DNA of 64,000 nt from Ruminococcus sp. (GTDB taxonomy: Bacteria > Bacillota > Clostridia > Oscillospirales > Acutalibacteraceae), in contig JAFQQF010000022.1 of the NCBI GenBank assembly GCA_017411385.1, forward strand, positions 1 to 64,000, in the 5' to 3' direction. Every line of letters starts with the position of its first letter. The stretch's first letter is position 1. The position numbers and the translations under genes are program-made. The notes beneath the pieces were generated by a model, which searched no databases, was not told the origin of the DNA, and was given only the letters and a program-made list of their open reading frames with translations. Positions 55,518 through 64,000 of the stretch are shown here, in pieces.

Positions 55518-55901
55518 ATGAGCGGTCAGAATTTCAGCAAAAAACGACAGATGATACTGGATACAATAAAATCCACAGACACCCACCCCAGTGCAAAATG
55601 GGTGTATGAAACCTTGAAAGATGATGTGCCCGACCTGAGCTTGGGTACTGTGTACCGCAATATCAATCTCTTTAAGGAGCAGGGACTAATAATCCCTGTG
55701 GCAAATGTTGACGGAGAAGAACGCATTGACGGTGACACTTCACCTCACGCCCACTTTGTCTGCAAGGAGTGCGGATGTGTGTACGACGTACCTGCCACAC
55801 AGGCACCCATAAGCAAAGAAGAGTGTGCTCTTGAAGGCTTCTGCACTCACAATACGGTGCTGACTTACTACGGAATATGCGGGGCCTGCACCACAATCTG
55901 A
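55518..55901 (+). CDS. perR: PerR-like Fur-family peroxide/metal repressor
   Basis: 127 residues. The winged helix includes SLGTVYRNINLFKEQGL. The regulatory site has the His/Asp set around DTSPHAHFVC, and two CxxC pairs (CKEC and CGAC) bind structural zinc. PerR represses oxidative-stress genes until metal-catalysed oxidation of its His. The rubredoxin-like gene follows in the same direction. Fur or Zur cannot be excluded. Confidence 0.85.
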   Translation: MSGQNFSKKRQMILDTIKSTDTHPSAKWVYETLKDDVPDLSLGTVYRNINLFKEQGLIIPVANVDGEERIDGDTSPHAHFVCKECGCVYDVPATQAPISKEECALEGFCTHNTVLTYYGICGACTTI

Positions 55902-55931
55902 TAAATTTATTTGCAAAGGAGATTTAATACT

Positions 55932-56048
55932 ATGAAAACTTGGGTTTGCACAATCTGCGGTTATACTCACGAGGGCGACACCCCTCCCGAGGTATGCCCC
56001 ATCTGCAATCAGCCTGCAGAAAAATTTGCAGAAAAAGAAGAGGAATAA
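55932..56048 (+). CDS. Rubredoxin-like (rubrerythrin-tail) peptide
   Basis: 38 residues with AAAGGAG upstream. VCTICGYTHEG and VCPICNQPA supply four Cys for one iron, as in the C-terminal domain of rubrerythrin. A stand-alone copy right after perR suggests an electron carrier in peroxide reduction. Confidence 0.85.
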   Translation: MKTWVCTICGYTHEGDTPPEVCPICNQPAEKFAEKEEE

Positions 56049-56072
56049 TTCTTTATAACACAAACAGCTATC

Positions 56073-56148
56073 GGGCTTGTAGCTCAGTTGGGAGAGCATA
56101 CGGTTCGCAACCGTAAGGTCGGGAGTTCAACCCTCCTCAGGTCCACCA
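56073..56148 (+). tRNA. tRNA-Ala (CGC)
   Basis: 76 bases, encoded CCA, anticodon CGC, and the G3-U70 pair that identifies alanine tRNA. Confidence 0.93.
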
Positions 56149-56177
56149 AAAGCACTTGCTGAAAGCAGGTGCTTTTT
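56149..56177 (+). terminator. Terminator of tRNA-Ala
   Basis: AGCACTTGC and GCAGGTGCT followed by TTTT. Bases 56178-56335 hold nothing recognisable. Confidence 0.75.
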
Positions 56178-56335
56178 ATCTTTATGATATTTTAAAACAC
56201 CTCACTTTTAACACCGAATTGAAAACACAACCAAAAACTGATATAATCATCTAAACAAGCTTGATTTTTCGAGCATAATCCTGTCCGCTAATCTTAATTT
56301 ATCTCAAATCAGTTTTATCAGAAAGAGCGATGCTT

Positions 56336-56941
56336 ATGGAATTCAATGAAAAATTACAGGAGCTGAGAAAGCATAAAAAGCTTACCCAAGAAGAGCTTGC
56401 TGATGCTCTTTATGTGTCCCGAACCGCAATTTCAAAGTGGGAGTCGGGCAGAGGCTACCCAAATATAGAATCTTTGAAAGCAATAGCTAAATTTTTCGGT
56501 GTAACGATTGATGAGCTGTTGTCAAGCAATGAACTGCTTTCCCTTGCAGAAGAAGACAACAAGCAAACAACAAAGCATTTGCACGACCTGATATTTTCAT
56601 TGCTTGACATTAGCATTGCAATGTTTTTCTTTCTGCCGTTCTTCGGGCAAAAAGCAAACGGTCTGATACAGGAGGTTTCGCTTTTATCACTCAGCGAAAT
56701 ATCAATATGGTTGAAAACAACATATTTTGCTGTTGTAATTGCAATTATTGCATCGGGAATTCTGACTCTCGCATTGCAAAATTTTCAAGGAGCTTTTTGG
56801 CTTAAAAACAAAACCACAATTTCCTTAATACTGAATGCAGTCGGTGCCTTTATTTTTATCATAAGCTCACAACCTTACGCGTCAGCTTTTTTATTTATAT
56901 TCCTTTTAATAAAGGTACTGATGCTCATAAAAAACCGATGA
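56336..56941 (+). CDS. XRE-family regulator with C-terminal membrane domain
   Basis: 201 residues from ATG 56336. An HTH_3 domain fills residues 5-60 (RKHKKLTQEELADALYVSR then ISKWESGRGYPN). Four hydrophobic helices follow after residue 85. Membrane-bound XRE proteins of this form are common in Firmicutes and often respond to envelope signals. It is followed by a PAP2 phosphatase gene, a possible target. Confidence 0.82.
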   Translation: MEFNEKLQELRKHKKLTQEELADALYVSRTAISKWESGRGYPNIESLKAIAKFFGVTIDELLSSNELLSLAEEDNKQTTKHLHDLIFSLLDISIAMFFFLPFFGQKANGLIQEVSLLSLSEISIWLKTTYFAVVIAIIASGILTLALQNFQGAFWLKNKTTISLILNAVGAFIFIISSQPYASAFLFIFLLIKVLMLIKNR

Positions 56942-57050
56942 CACGAAAAGTATCATCGGTGTGACACCCTGTTTCTTGCACTTGTTCATAAGCCTTGCTT
57001 AAAATGTATTCAGGCGAAAGCCGAATACAGAAAGGCAGGTTGAACAAAAA

Positions 57051-57713
57051 ATGAAACATAAGAAACAAAGGAATTTTTACATTGCGGTATCTATGCTTGC
57101 ATTGTTTACACTGTGGACAGTGTTAGTAAGCTTTGTTGATGTAAAACCAATCGGACCGAATAAATCTTGTGTCGGGTTTGCAACGATTAACGGCTATATT
57201 CACAATCTTACAGGTGTGAATATGTCTTTGTATACTGTTACAGATTGGTTAGGACTTGTGCCCTTTTGCTTCGTAACAGGCTTTGCGATACTGGGACTTA
57301 TACAATGGATTAAGAGAAAAAGCCTGTTTAAGATAGATTTCAGCATTCTTGTTCTCGGCGGATTTTATACCGTTACAATGATGCTGTATTTTCTCTTTGA
57401 AATACTTGTTGTAAATTACAGACCTGTCTTGATTAACGGAGTATTAGAGGCATCTTACCCATCATCAACCACAATGCTTGTAATGTGTGTGATGCCGACT
57501 GCCATAATGCAGTTTAATTCCCGTATCAAGAACGGTATATTCAAAAAATGTGTTGCTTTTGCAATTATTACATTTATTGCTTTTATGGTAATTCTGAGGT
57601 TTGCTTCAGGTGTGCATTGGTTTTCCGATATTGTCGGCGGTGCAATGCTCAGTGCAGGGCTTGTAATGATGTATTACGCTATTATCTGTTCAGAAAAAAG
57701 CAAAACTGAATAA
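57051..57713 (+). CDS. PAP2-family membrane phosphatase
   Basis: 220 residues, five or six hydrophobic helices. The active-site motifs are NYRPVLI, YPSSTTML and SGVHWFSDIVGG, with the final His and Asp in place. Substrates of the family include phosphatidic acid, undecaprenyl pyrophosphate and related lipids. It lies 109 bases after the XRE gene. Confidence 0.85.
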   Translation: MKHKKQRNFYIAVSMLALFTLWTVLVSFVDVKPIGPNKSCVGFATINGYIHNLTGVNMSLYTVTDWLGLVPFCFVTGFAILGLIQWIKRKSLFKIDFSILVLGGFYTVTMMLYFLFEILVVNYRPVLINGVLEASYPSSTTMLVMCVMPTAIMQFNSRIKNGIFKKCVAFAIITFIAFMVILRFASGVHWFSDIVGGAMLSAGLVMMYYAIICSEKSKTE

Positions 57714-57729
57714 TCCCGATTTATCAAAA

Positions 57730-57768
57730 AACGACCGCTTCGTAAATGAAGCGGTCGTTGTGTTTTTT
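57730..57768. terminator. Bidirectional terminator between PAP2 and pyk
   Basis: AACGACCGCTTC and GAAGCGGTCGTT; T-runs follow on both strands. Confidence 0.9.
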
Positions 57769-57784
57769 TATACTTGAACCTCTA

Positions 57785-59218
57785 TCAGATAATTCTGATG
57801 TTGAGGGTGTCTGTGCCGGAGGTGGGAACAGTCTTGTTGGAGGAAATTACGATTACCAAATCGCCCTTTGTAACAATACCTGTTTCCATAGCCTTCTGCA
57901 TAGCTTGCTTTGTAATCTCGTCACTTTCTTTGAGTTCCTCGCCGTAAACCGCGGTAACACCCCAGTTAAGGCAGAGCTTGTTGCATACCTCCTTGGAGGT
58001 AACAACTGCGATAACATCACAGTCGGGACGGTACTTTGCCATAGCACGGGCTACAGAGCCTGTCTTGCTTTCTACAATGATTGCGGCGGCACCGATACTG
58101 TCGGCAATAGTCTTCGCGGCATAGCAGATATTCTCACGGAAGCTACTTTCGTCTGCACAATGTGAGAGTGCATCACGAAGCACGTGAAGCTCTACGTGAC
58201 GCTCAGCCTCAGTACAGATATCTGCAAGAGTCTGCACACTTTCCACAGGGAATTTACCTGCGGCGGATTCGCCTGAAAGCATAACTGCAGAGGTGCCGTC
58301 ATATACTGCATTTGCAACGTCGTTGATTTCAGCTCTGGTAGGTCTTGGGCAGGTAGTCATACTCTCCAGCATCTGGGTTGCGGTAACAACAAACTTACCT
58401 GCCATTACGCATTTTCTGATAAGTGACTTCTGTATCTCGGGCAGACGGATAAAGGGAATCTCAACACCCATATCTCCGCGGGCAACCATAATGCCGTCGC
58501 TGACACGGATGATGTTGTCAATATCAGCCACACCACTCTGGTTCTCAATTTTTGAGATAATCTCAACGTTATCATAGCCTAAGCTGTCAATGAAATCCCT
58601 GAGGGTTACTACGTCCTCTGCACTTCTTACAAAGGAAGCCGCAACGTAGGTTACGCCCTGCTCCAAACCAAACTCAATATCCTGTCTGTCGCGGGCACTT
58701 ACATAGGGCATATTGATGTGATAATCGGGAATGTTGATGCTCTTGCGGTTTGAAAGCTTACCGCCCTGAACAACTGTGCACACAATTCTGTCAGAGTGGG
58801 TGGACTTGACCTTCATAATAATTTTGCCGTCGTCAAGAAGAATCTGTCTGCCGATAATGGAGCTGTCGCTCTTAAATATCTGAACAAGTCTGGGGTACGA
58901 AAGGCTGACACCCTTCTCGTTGCCCTCCTTCTGCTCCTTATAAAACTCAAAGTCAACACCGTCAGGAAGCTCTACAAAGCCGTTTTCAAAGGTACCGACT
59001 CTGACCTCGGGGCCCTTTGTATCAAGCATAATAGCAATCTGCTTTTTGCATTCAGCGGCAACCTCGTTTACCATTGCAATATTCTCTTTTATGTCGTCAT
59101 AGGTGCCGTGGCTTAGGTTTATTCTTGCCACGTTCATTCCTGCTTCAATCATTTTTTTGAGAGTCTTTTTGTTATTGCAGGCAGGGCCTAAGGTGCAGAT
59201 AATCTTGGTCTTTCTCAT
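57785..59218 (-). CDS. pyk: Pyruvate kinase
   Basis: 477 residues, without the extra C-terminal PEP-utiliser domain found in many Firmicutes. TKIICTLGPACNNKKTL, MLDTKGPEVRVG, IISKIENQSGVADID, VARGDMGVEIPF and TATQMLESM are all intact. It makes pyruvate and ATP in glycolysis. Confidence 0.97.
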   Translation of the reverse strand: MRKTKIICTLGPACNNKKTLKKMIEAGMNVARINLSHGTYDDIKENIAMVNEVAAECKKQIAIMLDTKGPEVRVGTFENGFVELPDGVDFEFYKEQKEGNEKGVSLSYPRLVQIFKSDSSIIGRQILLDDGKIIMKVKSTHSDRIVCTVVQGGKLSNRKSINIPDYHINMPYVSARDRQDIEFGLEQGVTYVAASFVRSAEDVVTLRDFIDSLGYDNVEIISKIENQSGVADIDNIIRVSDGIMVARGDMGVEIPFIRLPEIQKSLIRKCVMAGKFVVTATQMLESMTTCPRPTRAEINDVANAVYDGTSAVMLSGESAAGKFPVESVQTLADICTEAERHVELHVLRDALSHCADESSFRENICYAAKTIADSIGAAAIIVESKTGSVARAMAKYRPDCDVIAVVTSKEVCNKLCLNWGVTAVYGEELKESDEITKQAMQKAMETGIVTKGDLVIVISSNKTVPTSGTDTLNIRII

Positions 59219-59481
59219 AATCCCACTCCGAAATCAGTATTTAAAGTAAAAGTTAACGAAAAAACAAGGTAAAGCTTCTGTATTTCCTCATAATACAGTT
59301 TGGTCTTTTCCTTATTAATTATGATAACACAAGGTAATAAAATTTACAATATTTATTATGCAAACATCCTCAACTGCAGGAAACCACGCCTCATTATTCA
59401 CATTTTGCCGTCAATATATACAAATCACGACCAAATTTGAAGGTTTTATAAAAAAAATTGCAAAAACCTCTGTTTTTTCTC

Positions 59482-59510
59482 TTGAAATCCATTTTTTATT
59501 GCTGTATAAT
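59482..59510 (+). promoter_or_regulatory. Sigma-A promoter of gdhA
   Basis: TTGAAA, 17 bases, TATAAT, 50 bases before the start codon. Confidence 0.75.
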
Positions 59511-59560
59511 TCTTATGTTGCTATTAAGCGAAATTTTATGTAGAAGGAGCCGTGAGAAAT

Positions 59561-60913
59561 ATGGCACTTACAAACGAGTATCTTCTTGACCTTCTTGAGA
59601 GAGTTAAGAAAAGAAATCCCGGCGAGCCTGAGTTCATCCAGACTGTAACAGAGGTTTTCACCTCTATTGAGCCTGTAGTAGAAAAAAGACCCGACCTGGT
59701 AGAGGCTGGCGTTCTTGAAAGAATCGTTGAGCCCGAAAGACAGATTTTCTTCCGTGTACCCTGGGTTGACGACAACGGCAAGGTACAGGTTAACCGTGGC
59801 TTCAGAGTTCAGTTCAACTCTGCAATCGGTCCTTACAAGGGCGGTATCAGACTTCATCCCTCTGTTAACGCTTCCATTATTAAGTTCCTCGGTTTCGAGC
59901 AGACCTTCAAGAACTCCCTGACAACTCTGCCCATGGGCGGCGGCAAGGGCGGTTCTGACTTCGACCCCAGAGGCAAGAGCGACGGCGAGGTTATGCGTTT
60001 CTGCCAGAGCTTTATGACAGAGCTTCAGCGCCACATCGGTCCTGACCTTGATGTTCCCGCAGGCGACATCGGCACAGGTGCACGTGAAATCGGCTACATG
60101 TTCGGTCAGTACAAAAGACTCAGAAACGAGTTCACAGGTGTTCTCACAGGTAAGGGCCTCCAGTACGGCGGTTCTCTTATCCGTCCCGAGGCAACAGGCT
60201 TCGGCGCAGTTTACTATACAGTAGAGATGCTCAAGACTCTCGGTGAGTCCATCGAGGGCAAGACAGTTGCAGTTTCCGGCTTCGGTAACGTTGCTTGGGG
60301 TGTTGTTCAGAAGGTAACTGAGCTTGGCGGTAAGGTTGTAACACTTTCCGGTCCTGACGGCTACATCTACGACGAAGACGGCATCAACACAGAAGAGAAG
60401 ATTAACTTCATGCTTGAGATGCGTGACTCCAGACGTGACAAGGTTCAGGATTATGCTGACAAGTTCGGCGTTCCCTTCTTTGCAGGCCAGAAGCCCTGGG
60501 GCGTTAAGGCTGACATCATTATGCCTTGTGCTACTCAGAACGAGGTTTCTATCGTTGAAGCTAAGCAGATTGTTGAAAACGGCGTTAAGTACTATGTTGA
60601 GGTTTCCAACATGCCCACAACAAACGAGGCTGTTGACTACCTGAAGGAGAACAATGTTGTAGTTGCTCCCTCCAAGGCAGTAAATGCCGGCGGTGTTGCT
60701 GTTTCCGGTCTTGAAATGAGCCAGAACTCCATGCGTTACAGCTGGAGCGCTGAGGAAGTTGACGCAAAGCTCAAGACTATCATGAAGAGCATTTACCAGA
60801 ACTCCTACGATGCAGCTAAGGAGTACGGCATGGAAGGCGACCTGGTTGCAGGTGCTAACATTGCAGGCTTCCTTAAGGTTGCTGAGGCTATGAAGGCTCA
60901 GGGTTGCGTTTAA
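59561..60913 (+). CDS. gdhA: Glutamate dehydrogenase, NADP-type length
   Basis: 450 residues from ATG 59561. It aminates 2-oxoglutarate or the reverse. GPYKGGIRLHPSVN, the catalytic Lys in PMGGGKGGSDFDP and the dinucleotide loop VSGFGNVAWG are present. The codon use is biased toward a few codons, as in highly expressed genes. Confidence 0.97.
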   Translation: MALTNEYLLDLLERVKKRNPGEPEFIQTVTEVFTSIEPVVEKRPDLVEAGVLERIVEPERQIFFRVPWVDDNGKVQVNRGFRVQFNSAIGPYKGGIRLHPSVNASIIKFLGFEQTFKNSLTTLPMGGGKGGSDFDPRGKSDGEVMRFCQSFMTELQRHIGPDLDVPAGDIGTGAREIGYMFGQYKRLRNEFTGVLTGKGLQYGGSLIRPEATGFGAVYYTVEMLKTLGESIEGKTVAVSGFGNVAWGVVQKVTELGGKVVTLSGPDGYIYDEDGINTEEKINFMLEMRDSRRDKVQDYADKFGVPFFAGQKPWGVKADIIMPCATQNEVSIVEAKQIVENGVKYYVEVSNMPTTNEAVDYLKENNVVVAPSKAVNAGGVAVSGLEMSQNSMRYSWSAEEVDAKLKTIMKSIYQNSYDAAKEYGMEGDLVAGANIAGFLKVAEAMKAQGCV

Positions 60914-60959
60914 TTAAATATTAAAGTTCAGAAATTTAGTTCCGACTTTTAATACAAAA

Positions 60960-60992
60960 AACACGGTGAACGTTACTGTTCACCGTGTTTTT
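60960..60992. terminator. Bidirectional terminator between gdhA and the HAD gene
   Basis: AACACGGTGAAC and GTTCACCGTGTT with TTT; T-runs on both strands. Confidence 0.9.
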
Positions 60993-60995
60993 CTT

Positions 60996-61814
60996 TTATT
61001 CTTTATAATTTTCAAGAAGCCAATGTGCTACTCCGTCCTCGTCACAGGTACCTATTACCCCTGTGGCAATTTCCTTTAGCTCGTCCACCGCGTTACCGAC
61101 TGCATAACACTCGTCTGCAGCTTCAAAAAGCTTAATATCGTTATAGCCGTCGCCGAAGGCTACAAGCTTATCTGCACCCAGAAGCTCTTTGAGCCGAAGT
61201 GCCGAGTTTGCCTTGGTTGTCTCTTTTGGCATTACCTCTAAAAACCAATTATCCGTATAATTATCAGGCTGGAAAAGGCAGTTACACCTGTCTTTAAGAA
61301 AATCATACACAGGCTGTAGTTTCTCTTTCTGCTCCATAAATGTGAAGTAGAAAACATCACCTTTGAGGGTTCCCTCAAAACCACCGCAAACCGCCTTCTG
61401 CCTACTGTCGCCCTCACGGGTTTTGATGAATTCATCAACGCTTTTACTGATTACCGCAGGGTCATACACAAACCGCTCTTCGCCGTCAACATAAGCATAA
61501 GTTATGGGGCAAAAAGAAAATTTCTTTACTGCTTCATTCACCGCCTGCACCTCTGCCTCAGTCATAAAGTTACTGAGAATTATTCTGTGGGTGGCGTTTT
61601 CCATAATAAAGGTGCCTGTGTAAACAATAATGGGAATGTCCCCTTTTAGCCCTTCTGTAACCTTGGATGCTGTTTTTGCCGAGCGAGCGGTAGCGTATGA
61701 AAACAGCATTCCCTTTGAGGCAAGCTCATTCAGAGTTTTTCTTGTGAAATCAGAAAGCTCAGCTTTGCTGTTCAGAAGTGTTGAGTCCAAATCGGACACA
61801 TAAAGAGTTTTCAT
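60996..61814 (-). CDS. Cof-type HAD phosphatase
   Basis: 272 residues. SDLDSTLLNS holds the nucleophile and acid Asp, and FGDGYNDIKLFEAA the metal-binding pair; the large C2 cap between them is of the Cof type. Typical substrates are sugar phosphates or pyridoxal phosphate. It lies 11 bases after gatB and may be its transcript's last gene. Confidence 0.88.
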   Translation of the reverse strand: MKTLYVSDLDSTLLNSKAELSDFTRKTLNELASKGMLFSYATARSAKTASKVTEGLKGDIPIIVYTGTFIMENATHRIILSNFMTEAEVQAVNEAVKKFSFCPITYAYVDGEERFVYDPAVISKSVDEFIKTREGDSRQKAVCGGFEGTLKGDVFYFTFMEQKEKLQPVYDFLKDRCNCLFQPDNYTDNWFLEVMPKETTKANSALRLKELLGADKLVAFGDGYNDIKLFEAADECYAVGNAVDELKEIATGVIGTCDEDGVAHWLLENYKE

Positions 61815-61825
61815 AATTATCTTCC

Positions 61826-63244
61826 TTAATTGTCTGTCAAAAGTTTTTCAAGACACTCTTTCGCTGTTTCTGCGTTTGCTTTGCCGCGGCTTTCCCGCAT
61901 AACAAAGCCTACAAGTGCCATCAAAGCTTTTTCTTTTCCGCCTTTGAAATCAGCCACAGCAGAGGGACTTTGCTCTATTGCTTTTGCACACAGATTTTCA
62001 AGCTCTGCTTTAGTAAAACCTTTCAAGTCCTCTGCACTCAAAAAGTCTGTGACATCCTTTCCCGAAAGAAGCATTTTGTCAAGAGTTGTCTTTGCAAGGG
62101 ATGAGTTAACCTTGCCCGAAGACAGCAAAGCAACAAGCTCTGAAAGCTGAAAGGGCGTAACCTTTACCGAAAACTCCTCTTTCTGGGCTTCTGTAGAAAA
62201 CAAAGAAAACATCTGACCGATGATAAGCTTTGATGCTGTTTTTGCATCAGAAGTAAGCTTTGCGACCTCATCAAAGAATTCTGAAACACGTCTGTATTTT
62301 ATAAGGTGCTGTGCATCGGTTTTGCTCAGTCCGAACTCCTTTACATAACGCTCCAGCTTAATGCTTGGCATTTCGGGGAGATTTTCTTTTATTCTCTTTA
62401 GCTCTGCTTCTCCAATATGCAAAGGCAACAAATCGGGCTCGCGGAAAAAGCGGTAATCCCTTGCATCCTCCTTGCTTCGCATAGGAGAAGTACTGCCGTC
62501 GCTCTCAACAAAACGCAGAGTTTCCTGTGTGATACTCTCTCCTTTTTCAAGAAGCTCAGTCTGGCGTTTATATTCATACTCCAAAGCTTTCACCATATTG
62601 GCTACGGAGTTCATATTTTTGATTTCTGTGCGAGTACCCAGCTTGTCGCTGTCGGCAGGTCTTACGGACACATTCACATCGCATCGCATAGAGCCCTCCT
62701 GCATTCTGCAATCGGACACCCCTATGTATCTGAGAAGATGCTGAAGCATCTGCACATACTCTCTGACCTCATCGGAAGAAGAAAAATCGGGCTCGGTTAC
62801 AATCTCAATAAGAGGCACACCGCAACGGTTGTAATCAATGAGAGTTTCATTCTTGTTGTGCACAAGCTTGCCTGCATCCTCTTCAATGTGAATACGGCTA
62901 ATGCGGATAACCTTGCCCGAGGAAAGCTTAATAAAGCCGTCATAACACAAGGGCACATCGTACTGAGAAATCTGATACGCCTTGGGCAAATCGGGATAAG
63001 AATAGTTTTTTCTGTCCATGTAAGACAAGGTGTTTATTTTGCAATTCAAGGCAAGTCCTGCCAATATGGCAAGCTCCACCGCCTGCTTGTTTATTACAGG
63101 CAATGAGCCGGGAAGTCCCAAGCATACAGGACAGCAACGGGAGTTTGGTTCTCCTGCAAATTCGGTTTTACAGGAGCAGAACATCTTAGATTTTGTAGAA
63201 AGCTCCACGTGGGTTTCAAGCCCTGCCGTCATAAGATACTTCAT
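61826..63244 (-). CDS. gatB: Asp/Glu-tRNA amidotransferase subunit B
   Basis: 472 residues; ATG 63244 overlaps the gatA stop (ATGA). GLETHVELSTKSKMFCSC, RKNYSYPDLPKAYQISQYD and SMRCDVNVSVRP identify it, and the C-terminal Yqey-like tail is present. With GatA and GatC it turns Glu-tRNA-Gln or Asp-tRNA-Asn into the right aminoacyl-tRNA. Confidence 0.97.
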   Translation of the reverse strand: MKYLMTAGLETHVELSTKSKMFCSCKTEFAGEPNSRCCPVCLGLPGSLPVINKQAVELAILAGLALNCKINTLSYMDRKNYSYPDLPKAYQISQYDVPLCYDGFIKLSSGKVIRISRIHIEEDAGKLVHNKNETLIDYNRCGVPLIEIVTEPDFSSSDEVREYVQMLQHLLRYIGVSDCRMQEGSMRCDVNVSVRPADSDKLGTRTEIKNMNSVANMVKALEYEYKRQTELLEKGESITQETLRFVESDGSTSPMRSKEDARDYRFFREPDLLPLHIGEAELKRIKENLPEMPSIKLERYVKEFGLSKTDAQHLIKYRRVSEFFDEVAKLTSDAKTASKLIIGQMFSLFSTEAQKEEFSVKVTPFQLSELVALLSSGKVNSSLAKTTLDKMLLSGKDVTDFLSAEDLKGFTKAELENLCAKAIEQSPSAVADFKGGKEKALMALVGFVMRESRGKANAETAKECLEKLLTDN

Positions 63245-64000
63245 TGACTCACACCCCACTTTGTGCAAAACTCAAGCTGTGCTTCCTGCTGATATTTATA
63301 AGCCATATTAAGCACCAAAGCCTCGCAGAATTTGTTGCCGATAATCTGCACCCCTATGGGCAAACCGGTCTTTGACACTCCACAAGGCAAATTTACCGCA
63401 GGCAAGGATGCAAGGTTTGCAGGTATAGCACACGCATCCTCACAAAGAAGCTCCACCGACTCAGCCTTGCGATTGCACTCAAAGGCAGGGGTGGGAGTTG
63501 TGGGGGTTATGATAACATCGCATTTTTCAAAAGCACGGGCAAACTGCCTGCAGATATTATCCTTTAGCAATTTCGCCTTGTCGTAGTAATAACTGCATTT
63601 GTCACCGCTGAGCACATTGGTGCCCATAAGAATACGGCGTTTTACTTCCTTGCCGAAGGCTTCGCTTCGGCTTCTGCAAATCAGCTCATGAACACTCTGA
63701 AAATCCCCCTGTGCTCTGTAGCCGTAGCGTATTCCGTCGTATCGTGCAAGGTTTGAGGAAGCCTCTGCACAAGCAATAATATAGTAAACAGGCACCGCCT
63801 GCAAAAGCTCGGGCATGGTAAGCTCAACTACATTGGCACCCATCGCCTCGTAGGTGCAGACTACTTTATTGACAGCCTCTTTCACCTCAGAGGAAATATG
63901 CTCACCCTGAGAAAACTCGCGGATAATCCCCACTCTTTTTCCCTTTATGCTGTCATTAAGGTGAGAAAACGTACTCTCCTCATACTCTCTGTTGCAGGTG
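63241..64000 (-). CDS. gatA: Asp/Glu-tRNA amidotransferase subunit A (C-terminal part, runs off the window)
   Basis: 253 residues are visible and the frame is open to the edge: DSIKGKRVGIIREF near the edge is internal, so the GTG at 63933 is not the start. It is the C-terminal half of an amidase-signature protein, with PTTPTPAFECN and LASLPAVNLPCG. The catalytic Ser-cisSer-Lys part lies outside. gatB follows with a four-base overlap. Confidence 0.95.
   Translation of the reverse strand, partial: TCNREYEESTFSHLNDSIKGKRVGIIREFSQGEHISSEVKEAVNKVVCTYEAMGANVVELTMPELLQAVPVYYIIACAEASSNLARYDGIRYGYRAQGDFQSVHELICRSRSEAFGKEVKRRILMGTNVLSGDKCSYYYDKAKLLKDNICRQFARAFEKCDVIITPTTPTPAFECNRKAESVELLCEDACAIPANLASLPAVNLPCGVSKTGLPIGVQIIGNKFCEALVLNMAYKYQQEAQLEFCTKWGVSQ

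Noticed and set aside
62417..63106. 229-codon plus-strand frame opposite gatB
   Set aside because: Antisense shadow of an intact, well-conserved gene.

Overview
The window looks like a low-to-medium GC Gram-positive chromosome of class Clostridia, most likely an Oscillospirales/Ruminococcaceae-type gut anaerobe. The basis is the gene content: a SCIFF ranthipeptide pair, dockerin-bearing secreted proteins, a LytTR/GHKL two-component pair, PerR with a rubredoxin-like peptide, GatB/GatA, NADP-type glutamate dehydrogenase, and the many sigma-A promoters and rho-independent terminators. The genus cannot be fixed from sequence alone.

Bases 1-8005 are an AT-rich accessory island. The first part (1-3680) is a mobilisation module: the C-terminal part of a replicative primase/helicase-like ATPase, a candidate oriT made of stacked inverted repeats, a MobC-type accessory protein, and a MOBP-type relaxase. 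A second open frame is overprinted on the relaxase tail, in the manner of ColE1 mobB/mobD inside mobA. The second part (3857-8005) is the most interesting block. A lone phage-type holin gene diverges from an NB-ARC (STAND) ATPase followed by two paralogous TPR genes. The ATPase ends where most NB-ARC/TPR proteins continue into their TPR half. Both TPR genes begin at that point, so one signalling ATPase may serve two alternative sensor subunits. A perfect 10-bp inverted repeat lies between the holin and the ATPase and overlaps the ATPase -35 box. The island ends at tRNA-Tyr and tRNA-Thr.

Bases 8546-27753 are ordinary chromosome: a GT14-like glycosyltransferase, a phosphate-scavenging cluster (surface 5'-nucleotidase, two small membrane proteins, PstS-like protein), an SLC13-type permease, a DUF2156-GNAT fusion, a YiiX-like cysteine hydrolase, plsC overlapping a gltS-like symporter, the SCIFF peptide and its radical SAM maturase followed by a PLP decarboxylase, a LytTR/GHKL pair, a lipoprotein, an amidohydrolase, an HD protein and a DUF1349 protein. 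A 116-bp duplication beside tRNA-Arg (27861-28273) marks an old rearrangement.

Bases 28606-45690 hold the translation/transcription core on the minus strand: rpsL-rpsG-fusA-tuf and rpoB-rpoC. rplJ/rplL are not directly upstream of rpoB. Between and beside these operons are four secreted dockerin proteins (33371-37688 and 45937-46617). Three share an N-terminal domain I do not recognise. The fourth is a subtilase broken by a frameshift near its N-terminus. The two dockerin transcription units share an ungapped 85-bp block directly upstream of their promoters, which points to common control.

Bases 46883-64000 are housekeeping genes: murI, a DUF1934 protein, argS, rsmA, an RsmB/RsmF-type methyltransferase, a LUD-domain protein, an amidase, perR with a rubredoxin-like peptide, tRNA-Ala(CGC), an XRE membrane regulator, a PAP2 phosphatase, pyk, gdhA, a Cof-type HAD phosphatase and gatB-gatA (gatA runs off the window). 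An Asn/Gln-only repeat peptide (53858-54019) is an oddity here. I saw no CRISPR array, insertion sequence transposase or rRNA.
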